Shown here piece after piece: positions 56,231 through 64,000 of a DNA stretch of 64,000 nucleotides (its first letter is position 1; the number at the start of each line of letters is the position of its first letter). The stretch covers positions 248,001 through 312,000 of the forward strand of contig CAOLHI010000924.1 in assembly GCA_948474755.1 (NCBI GenBank), given 5' to 3'. Origin of the DNA: Ctenosaura bakeri (Eukaryota > Chordata > Lepidosauria > Squamata > Iguanidae). Made by a program: the position numbers and the translations under genes. The notes beneath the pieces are model-generated. The model did not search any database. It saw only the letters and a list, made by a program, of their open reading frames with translations, and was not told the origin of the DNA.

Positions 56231-56849
56231 ATTTCTCTACTTGGTTTTGCACTTATTTTTTGCTTGCATTGACTGCTAATTGTTATTGGAAGATATTTAC
56301 ATTGCTAATCATTATGTTTGAAGGAACTTAATACTGTTATGTGGCTTAGAGTAATTTACAATCCTTATTATGGAAGCCCGAAAAAGCCTTTGCAAAACAG
56401 TGGAGATTCTGCGGAGCTTAGTGTTGCTGTCACACCTGGAGAGAGTTGTGCAGAATCAGAAATTCAAAAAGTTTTGCTTACCATCAGGAGTTTGCTCACT
56501 AATACTTTTGAATTTGGCTGTTATACCTGAAGCTACTACACTTGCTACAAAGTTCTCCAGAACCAGAAATTCAAGAACTTTGGCTTACCATCAGGAATTT
56601 GCTTACTAATATTTTTGAACTTGTTGGAAAATTCACTCATAGTTCTGAACAAGTTGGAGAACGAGGTTTACCAGGATTTCTACAGGACTTTACTATATTT
56701 TTACTAATAATGCCTATATAGGTTGATTAGTATTTGCATATGTAATTCCTGTTTATTATATCTGTATTATCAGTGTTTACACAAGTTGGTTAGCATTTAC
56801 ATATACTAACCCCAGTACATTATGTATTTGTAAATATCTCCCTATATTA

Positions 56850-57045
56850 ATATCAGCCTCTCATCAGCAAGATGCTGGCAAAGATTTGGCAGGAGGGTGT
56901 CAGGGTCATTCTGATCATTCCATGGTGGCTCAGGCAACTGTGGTTTGCTCCTCTGCTGACACTCTCACAGGTTAAGATATCAAAGGCTTCAATCTAGACT
57001 GAACCCCCTTACCATCCATGATGATACCGTATGGTACCCAGACAT
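56850..57045 (+). mobile_element. DIRS-like element, middle fragment
   Basis: It codes LISKMLAKIWQEGVRVILII followed by PWWLRQLWFAPLLTLSQ. This fits the DIRS pol segment between RNase H and the tyrosine recombinase, where a P-x-W-x-x-x-x-W-F-x-x-L pattern is usual. It ends at the target site ACAT of a solo LTR. Confidence 0.6.
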
Positions 57046-57894
57046 TGTTACCCTGTTCTCTGGGGGTCCCGGGAGGGGTGCCCAAATAACCAAGCAAAAA
57101 CACAACATGGGGAAATTAACTGGAGCTCTCTCTTAAGCTAGCGAGAGGCAGGGTAATTTAGCAGGGATCTTGTAACCCAATGTCTATGGGGTCGGGTCAG
57201 AAGAGCCATCAGACAGGTTTAAAAATAGCGAAATGATATCTTTATTAAAGGACAAACAACAGAAAAGACACCCCAAATGCACAGCTAACTTAGAAATTAG
57301 AAATAAGAGTTTTCGGGGGAAATGGGTGATACACCTTTTCTCGTAGTCCTGAAGAAGCGGGAAGAAACTCAGCGTAGAGGCCGAGTGGAGCTCTCTGGAC
57401 AAAATGACAGCAAGGCTGGATGGGACTCAGGAGCGATCCGAGGTGGTCTCGGAATCGGGGAGTTTTTATAGGGTGGATTGTGCCTACAGGCCATGCCATA
57501 CTCGGTGAGAACAATGCAAGTTTGGAGCGGGACAAAGCGTTGGGAAAGGTCAAGTTTTACATGATCGGCTTAATGCAGGTTTGACAATGGTGTAGCCAGT
57601 ATGCAAATGGCTTGGCATTGGTAAGGGCGTCGGCTCGAGGCCGAACGTCTTTGTGTAGAGTCGTGCTTAAGCAATGGGTGTCTGCAAGAGAGGTCCCTGA
57701 AGCAACTGAGTGGCGTTAATCTGCCTGCCTAAATGGGAGTTGGAATGCCCAGCACTTACCGGCCACGCCTGTGTACGTGCCTGTCCGGTGGCCTCGCAAA
57801 CATGTGGAGTGGGGTGGCAGAGGAAGGTCAAATGATTTGATATCAAAAAGAGATATCTAGTGCTATCACTGGGTAGGCCTGAACCATAGCAACA
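57046..57894 (-). mobile_element. solo LTR of an endogenous retrovirus
   Basis: An 849-bp sequence with TGTT...AACA ends and a 4-bp target duplication ACAT (57042-57045 and 57895-57898). On the minus strand it has TATAAAA near 57,465 and AATAAA near 57,245, in the right order for a promoter and a polyadenylation signal. It is related to the LTR at 58,226. No internal sequence is present, so it is a solo LTR. It sits in a DIRS-like element. Confidence 0.75.
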
Positions 57895-58080
57895 ACATCT
57901 TAGCCCTCAAGCTCACGGTGTGGAACCTCCTCCACTGAGCTCTATCCCACTCAGTAAGGCAGATCACCAAAGCCACCCAGATGCCTTCCACCAAACACTC
58001 ATATTTCTATAAATGGGCCAAGTTTGTACACTTCCTTCATGACCTGCTAGACTTTTTGCTATGTAGAAGTTTGTTTTGAG
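57895..58080 (+). mobile_element. DIRS-like element, recombinase start fragment
   Basis: Starting with the second ACAT copy, the frame codes LKLTVWNLLH, a stop, then PSTKHSYFYKWAKFVHFLHD. This is like the start of a DIRS tyrosine recombinase (P-S-T-x-x-x-Y-x-x-K-W). It continues the fragment at 56,850-57,045 across the solo LTR. Confidence 0.6.
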
Positions 58081-58225
58081 GGGAAAAAACACATGTTAGA
58101 GAGTCTTTCCTTGGCTTTACTGAAATAAAGCATAAGACTGTGGAGAGCTTGTTTGAAGTCAAGTTGAAGCAACTAAAGGAGGATGAAACGGACATAAGAG
58201 ATTGTCAGTCTCAGTGTTATGGTAA

Positions 58226-59053
58226 TGTTACCCTGTGTGTTTGGGGGGTCCCGGGAGGGGCACCCAGCTTGCCAAATAAAATACCAATTGGGGAAAATTA
58301 GCTGGAGCACTCTCTTGGCTAACGAGAAGCAGGGTAACTCTGCAAGGATCTTTAAACCCAATGTCTATGGCTTCAGGTCAGGGAACCGGCACGCCACTTT
58401 AAAAGTAACCAAAAATAACAGTTTATTGAAAGATAAACAGAGAATAAAACAACACACACACTAACTGGAAAGCAGAATTGGAGAGCTTAGGGATGGGTAA
58501 TACGACACCTGGTCTTGTTGTCCAGGAGGGAAAGATGGGGTTCCGAAGAGGAAAGCTCAGCGTGGCTGGCTGAGGGGAGTTCCCTTAGACGACCAACAGC
58601 AAGGCGGAATGGCAGTCCAAAGAAAATGAGGGGTTTTTATAGCGGAGTTTGTGCCTACCGGCTATGGCAAGCCAGGTGAGAACAAAAGGGGTTTTGGCGC
58701 TGGACAAAGGATCTGGCAAAGGTCAAATTTAGCATGATGAGCTTAACGCTTGATGACAATAGTTTGGTCAGTATGTAAATGTCTTGTTTACTGGCTCTGC
58801 TGAGAGCCGTGCAGCTATTGTGAAGTTTGCACGTGGAAGTCCCCTGAAGCTACGAGTGAGGCTGGAGTTGCTGGCCTCAATAGAGTCTGGAATGTGAAAA
58901 CCATTAGTGGCCGCACTCTGTCCGTGCTTGTCCGGAGAACCTCGCAAACACGTGGAGTGGGGTGGCTGAAAAAAGGTCAAGCTAAGGCCGAATTGTTTGA
59001 TATCAAAATGATATCTGGGGGTCCTCACCCAGAGTGCCACAGTGGAAGTAACA
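58226..59053 (-). mobile_element. 3' LTR of a decayed endogenous retrovirus
   Basis: An 828-bp LTR with TGTT...AACA ends, minus strand, with TATAAAAA near 58,636 and AATAAA near 58,425. It resembles the solo LTR at 57,046. A purine-rich stretch TTTTTGGAGGGGGT abuts its 5' edge (59054-59067, minus), as expected for a polypurine tract before a 3' LTR. No matching target duplication is seen at the two ends, so it is not a plain solo LTR. Confidence 0.7.
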
Positions 59054-59819
59054 ACCCCCTCCAAAAATGGGCAGTGTTGGGACAATAGTGCACATTTTTC
59101 CAATTAAACAACAAAACCAAATTTAGAGCCGAATTTAGGAACACTATTCCAGGGTCATATTACTCTAAGGCAATAAAGGGTTAACACCAACACTATCTAG
59201 CACAAGCATTCCCTAACTATCAATACCCTACACCTACCTACTTATTTACAAATAAAACATGAGTGCCAACAATGGCTGAATGGCAAAAACGGCAACGTAA
59301 CAGTGACAGTATGGAAAATGACAAACAATGAAACATAAACTGATACAATAGCGGCAATGCAGTAATGGAAAATCAATAAATTGCAAAACATACATTTCCA
59401 TGGGTAATGGGCAACAGAATCGCTCCTGAGGGCAATGCGGGCAAGGAGGTTGATCTGGAGCCAAAGCGGGCATGTGAGGCTGTGTTGGCGGAAAAGCGGG
59501 CACAATATTAACGCAGGCAAAAGTAATAGTCCAGTAAGAAGTGGGCAATGTTAAAAGTTCCAAAGAGCAAACAGTTCAGTCTTGAAAATGGAGGTACAGT
59601 TCCTTGCTTGGGGGAGGCAAGGTGCAAACATGAATATCCAGGCACACACCCCCCCGATATGGACAAGTTCGATACTTGAATGCGGGCAAAGAGTTCAGAA
59701 GTTCCAATGGGGCCCAAAACGTGGGCAAAAGCTGGAAAGAGCCCGCCGGGAGCTGGGAAGCAGGCGAACAGGGTTGCAAGCAATATGTCTGGGTTTGTAG
59801 CCGAGTTAGCCCAAGCTTG

Positions 59820-60341
59820 CTAGCCTTTCAGTGTGAGGCTGGAAGAAACCAAGTGGCAGAGGTTGTAGTCCAAATGGTAACTGGCAAGTAGGGTTGTGAA
59901 GGCCATCGGGGAGAGGCTGGACTGGGTTCCCAACGGTGGTATGTGGTTACAGAAGTCATCTCGGGCTGGGCCCTTGACGCGAACAGTGGATTTGCGCCAC
60001 ACACACACCCCTCGGTGCCCTGGGGTGTGGGCTAGTCCAGGGATGGTCCTGGCGACAGGAGCCCTTGACCTATAAGTCTGCAGAAAGAGAAATTGACACA
60101 AATTAAAACTAATACCGATATTTAATGCAAATCCAAGGCCTGAAGCCTGCTGGGAACTGAGTTCGAATTGTGAATTTTTGTCCTCACTATAACCAAGGCT
60201 TCCAGATTGTGAGGATATAAATAGCAGCTGAGTCTGAGGCAGTATTGGGCCGTGGAAGGCCGTCAAGTTGGCAGGGAGGCAACTGATTCGGAACTCCTGT
60301 CCGTGCAGCTGGATCACAAAGCAGCCAATACAACAGGACAA
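59820..60341 (-). other. unrecognised 173-codon frame between env-like frame and LTR
   Basis: An open frame on the minus strand with no motif I recognise. It lies in the unusually long gap between the env-like frame and the 3' LTR, where some complex retroviruses keep extra genes. It could equally be a chance frame in a non-coding 3' region. Confidence 0.25.
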
Positions 60342-60689
60342 CCCAAGACACTCAGTAGCAGCAAAACCATAACATCTTACCTCTACCCACTCCAGCCAAA
60401 GCTGTCATGCAAACAAATGAACCCGGGTTGCCGCTACTGAACACCCAAAGACAATAAGTAGCTACCCCCCTTCCCTCTCTCAGATCCCAGAGCCGAAGCT
60501 CCAGACCTGATGATGTAACTGCGAGGGTCTGGGGCAACTCAGGTTCAGTGCATGAACAGTAGTTCCAAGTGAGCTGCTTCACTCCCACATACAAAAAGAA
60601 GCTGGACTCCGAGCTAGTAACCAGACAGCCAGATAGGATTTTACTAATTTCACAAAAGTAAGGGACATACACACTACATTTTACTTATA

Positions 60690-61112
60690 TTATTTACAAA
60701 CATTTAATGAATGCGATTTGGGGATAAGTAGCGCCCAGCTTGAAGCTGGTAAATCTATTTCTTGGCCTAGCAAGCCAGGACAAACAAACAAACATATAAT
60801 AAGCACTATCCGAAAGATAATCAGAGCAATCAGAGGGTGCATGGCATATCTGGCAATGTTCTGTCCGGTAGATGACCAGTTAAAAATGTCCCAGCATGAA
60901 TGTCTAGTTGCCTTTTCTAGTTCCACAGAGGTTTTTACAACCGTCTGGGAGGAGTGATCGACGCTTACAGCAATTTGTCGGAGGACGCGTGAAGCCTCCT
61001 TTACCTGGTCCGCCAATTGACTGAGATTCCCGAGCCATAAAGATGATGGGATCTCGGTATTAAGATGGAATCCGACTAGTTCGGATTCGCTGGGTACGTA
61101 TCCAATTTCCAA
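60690..61112 (-). pseudogene. env-like frame, transmembrane subunit C-terminal part
   Basis: A 140-codon open frame on the minus strand. Roughly residues 25-70 are a heptad-like helix region. A CWDIFNW stretch comes next, then a ~20-residue strongly hydrophobic segment (about residues 90-113), then a short tail. Order and size fit the membrane-anchored end of a retroviral envelope protein, and position relative to the LTR agrees. I cannot name the retrovirus group. The upstream frame is interrupted, so this is a remnant. Confidence 0.45.
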
Positions 61113-61699
61113 AACATAATCACGTTTTTCCTGCCTAATGTAAAAGTCTCAGTTAAAACAGTCCCTGACATGCTGGTTACAAAAGCAGGGATTGCCCTCC
61201 TAATGGTCAATCCAAACAGGGACAGCGCTAGGAATTAATGTCACTCTCTCACAGGGGGTTCTCAAACAGAAACACTCTGGTAATCTGGGCCATTGCAGTT
61301 TACAGGGACCAACATGTAATCAGAACGCTTATCGTGGCTGAAGCTGTCTATACTGCCAAAACATTGTATCCAATGCTGGTAGAACTAACAACCAGACAGA
61401 TCATAAAAGTGTGTACCATTAGACCAATGGTAAAGCGGTTGGGGAATCAAAGTAGCATTAACGGCTAAGAGGGGCAGTCCTAAGTGGGATACTGGATGCA
61501 CAATTACTGGTCCAGAATCCTTTCGTGGGCAACTTCCACCGTGAGAGTTAGGCTCTGCCAGGTGGCGTGCCGTACTTTCACCAAAGCGGCGGGGTGTTCC
61601 AGAGATTCTGGGTATTGCTCTCTTAACATACCACTGGGAAAAACTGAAAAATGCCATCCCTGCAGTTTTATAGTTGGAGTCAAAAACTAGGCGGAGTGC

Positions 61700-63630
61700 A
61701 AGGACAGAAGCTGTGAAGCCTATCAGCAGTTACACTGAAGAGATACTTCTGGTTTGTCAGGTCATGATGACAGCGAGAACAGTGAAACCATCTTCTTTGT
61801 ATTCAAAGTGTTAATTTGGTCCTCAACTGAAATGCTATAGAAAATGCTTAAACTTAAATGTTAAAAAGCAAAGTTACACGTTTACACAACTCTGATTCCA
61901 AAACAATTCTAAGTTCAGAATGTTCAACATTAGGGATTCTAGGCATAGTTCTAAGTCCCAACCATAAAGATTAGTCTAAGTCCTAACTTCAGAAAACAAC
62001 AGGTAAACAGTAGTTATTAAAAAATTTTAATTAAATCTGAGTTTCAGAGACCCCCTATTTCCCATATCTTTTGCCTGACAGTCCACTGAGGATCAGAGGA
62101 GAACTGAAGATGAAGCTGTAGCCTTTGTCGCAGCAAACACAAAGGAAAAAAAAAGGAGAAGGAAAAGAGCCCTTGCAATTTTTATATATCCTTGTTCTGG
62201 TAAGAGAAGTGAGTGAGCAATGGTGGTGATAGAATCATCCACACCCCACAGAGCAATGAAGTGTCCACCCTAACTCTAGTACCCTTACATTCTACCTTCC
62301 AATGTTTGGCAATGTCTCCTAGCACAGTTTTAGATCCATCAGAATTTCCGTAGTCTTTTTGCATGCTTTAGAAGAGCCTTGGTTATGATTTTGGGGTGAC
62401 ATTCACCCACAAATCATAACCATTTTTTAATTGGGGTGTGTTAAATAGCATTGGGAAGTGTGGAGTTTTCATTTCCCCATAGCTCTAGGGAGAGAAGGTG
62501 TTACAAGGAAGCTAAGGTATTCCTCCATGTGCAGTCACAGAATCAGAAGCACTAAATGGAAAAGGTTGTCCAAGGGCAGCAATGGTATATTGGAGCAGAG
62601 ATAAAATGAAATTTAAAAACAAAGACATCTGACTTACTGGTAGCATAGCAAGAGTGTTACCATGTCTCACAGGTGGAGGCAGAAAGCCATGACTTTTGTT
62701 GATAATGGCAGAACAGCCGAAGCTTCTCCAGTAACATCCTAAGGCAATTCTGGCTGAGTGAACAAATAAGCCCATATATGCTCCTGAGTGCCCAACTGTT
62801 TTGGTTAAAAATGCCCATTTTCATACTTGGGACAGTTAAGATCAGGGAGATAATAATTAGCCCCGTCCCCACAAACTACAGTAAAGATGGACAACTAGTA
62901 GCTCTTCCAATATACTGCAGCTCTAGCCAGCACAGTCCAGGGTGAGGGGAGTTGCATCCCATTAAGATCTGGAAGGCCACAATTAACCCCCCCCCTTGCA
63001 CTAAGGCTTGTGATCAGAAAGATAGCCAGAAAAATGCCTTCAGCGGCAAAGGTCTAAAATACTTTCTACATCAAAGATTAAGACTGGCTGATTCTGTTCC
63101 TTCTTATGTATTAATTTTCCCCTAGCTTTGCTGAGTATGTCATTATGCCCTGAGGCCAAGAAGGAAAGTTAAAGACCTGGATTTTGAAGGATTGTTGACA
63201 TCACCAAGGCTTAGCCGATCGTCAGTTTCATGCTATCAACATAGTTCATCACGCCACTGAACCTTGTGTGATATCACAGAGCTCTCAGTCTGGGACTAAA
63301 GTTGGTTTGACAGAAAAATCAAATAAAACACACACGCCAACAGGGATGCCAGATGGAAGAAGGAAACCGGTAGACCAAGGAAGCAATCCAGCAAAACTGG
63401 TCATATAAGTGATAGGATGAGAAGAAAAACTCACTAGCAAAAGCAAGTGGAGTTTGTTGAAGGCAAGACTGAATATGTGAATACCAGAAGGTATGTGGCG
63501 TTCAACGGAACTTAGTGGAAACTGGTGGGAGTTTGCATTCAGAAGCTAACAAATTATGTTATTAGTCTGCTTGGTATAATCAGTAAACTGTATGCAAAAC
63601 ATCTGTTCGTTAAACTAATAGACTGGACGG
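61700..63630. other. unassigned stretch
   Basis: No gag, pol or host exon was recognised here, although an upstream retroviral region would be expected on the minus strand if the provirus were complete. Only short frames are present. Confidence 0.45.
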
Positions 63631-63969
63631 ATGAGGAGTGTCATGAGCCAGGCTGATCTCGCTCCCGATTCGGACTTGGACTCTGAGCCGGGGAAGGTTC
63701 CCTTGGAGGGGCCTTCTGGAGAGGGGTCTCCTTCAGAGCCTAGGGAGGAGTCTGACTGCAACCCCACAGCTGTCCCTGGCGCGAAGCCCGGGCGAGCACC
63801 AGCAGCGGACGTGTACGCTCCAGAGGCAGAGGCCTGTTTTTCTGACTCCAGTCCGGAGTTTGCAGCGGACCCTCCCCCACATTTCTCCAGAGGCAATTGG
63901 AGAAGGGGCGGTCTAGAGGTCTCAGCGACTGCGGGAGAAGCAATTGATGAATCGGCCCTGCAGTCTTGA
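63631..63969 (+). other. unrecognised acidic Pro/Ser/Glu-rich open frame
   Basis: A 112-codon plus-strand frame, MRSVMSQADLAPDSDLDSEP at the start, rich in Asp, Glu, Ser, Pro, Gly and Ala, in locally GC-rich sequence. The opposite strand is also open (63,615-63,995), as is common in GC-rich DNA. It could be part of a retroelement or a host first exon; I cannot decide. The window ends 31 bases after its stop. Confidence 0.3.
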
Positions 63970-64000
63970 GAGGCTCCAGCTGCGAGCTGGGCCAACGGAC

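Larger units (their letters stand above)
59054..61700 (-). mobile_element. endogenous retrovirus internal region, 3' part
   Basis: This is internal sequence upstream (minus strand) of the 3' LTR. It includes a transmembrane-bearing frame (60,690-61,112) and, further 5', a short frame with potential N-glycosylation sites (61,385-61,657). About 1.6 kb separates the first of these from the LTR. No gag or pol was recognised in the window, so the provirus seems truncated near 61,700 or continues unrecognised. It is decayed by stops. Confidence 0.5.

Noticed and set aside
57046..59053. Possibility that the two LTRs bound one short provirus.
   Set aside because: Only about 330 bp lie between them, and this is DIRS-like sequence; the first LTR has its own ACAT duplication.

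Overview
This is vertebrate nuclear DNA, most likely from a squamate reptile (a lizard). Three things point there. The coding exons belong to one intron-rich vertebrate gene. The interspersed repeats are the squamate mix: many 5'-truncated CR1 LINEs, L2-type LINEs, tRNA-derived SINEs with a Bov-B-like tail (Sauria SINE type), Penelope-like and DIRS-like retroelements, hAT elements and MITEs. The exons are clearly diverged from the human protein. An iguanian lizard is my guess only. There are no bacterial-style operons.

The single recognised host gene is CCDC158, a coiled-coil protein, on the minus strand. Twenty coding exons run from 39,346 down to 7,801. Splicing them gives 3,184 nt of open frame with matching phases at every junction (1,061 codons plus one base). 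By my recollection of the human protein, only the last ~47 residues are missing, and their exon(s) were not found in 1-7,800. The gene has two extra 5' exons coding an N-terminal stretch that I do not recall in human CCDC158, and a 67-bp tandem duplication that copies the 5' splice site of exon 9.

Region by region: 1-7,800 is 3' flank or last intron with a CR1 copy, two copies of a peculiar TGCACAGAAAA-motif array and a GATA microsatellite. 7,801-39,346 is CCDC158, its introns filled with SINEs, CR1, L2, Helitron-like, Tigger-like and Penelope-like sequences. 39,470-53,000 is a layered accessory region: CR1 copies, two GC-rich elements with inverted termini that imitate CpG islands, palindromic MITEs, and two hAT elements with 8-bp target duplications. 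A perfect RFX X-box lies at 50,658-50,671 and may mark the CCDC158 promoter. 53,900-59,053 holds an L2-like relic and a DIRS-like element broken by a Penelope-like fragment and a solo LTR, then a second related LTR. 59,054-61,700 looks like the 3' part of a decayed endogenous retrovirus attached to that LTR. The last kilobase contains an unrecognised acidic, Pro/Ser/Glu-rich open frame.

The genes do not form a pathway. The interest lies in how mobile elements are nested in each other and in the gene, and in a few changes at CCDC158 splice and promoter sites.
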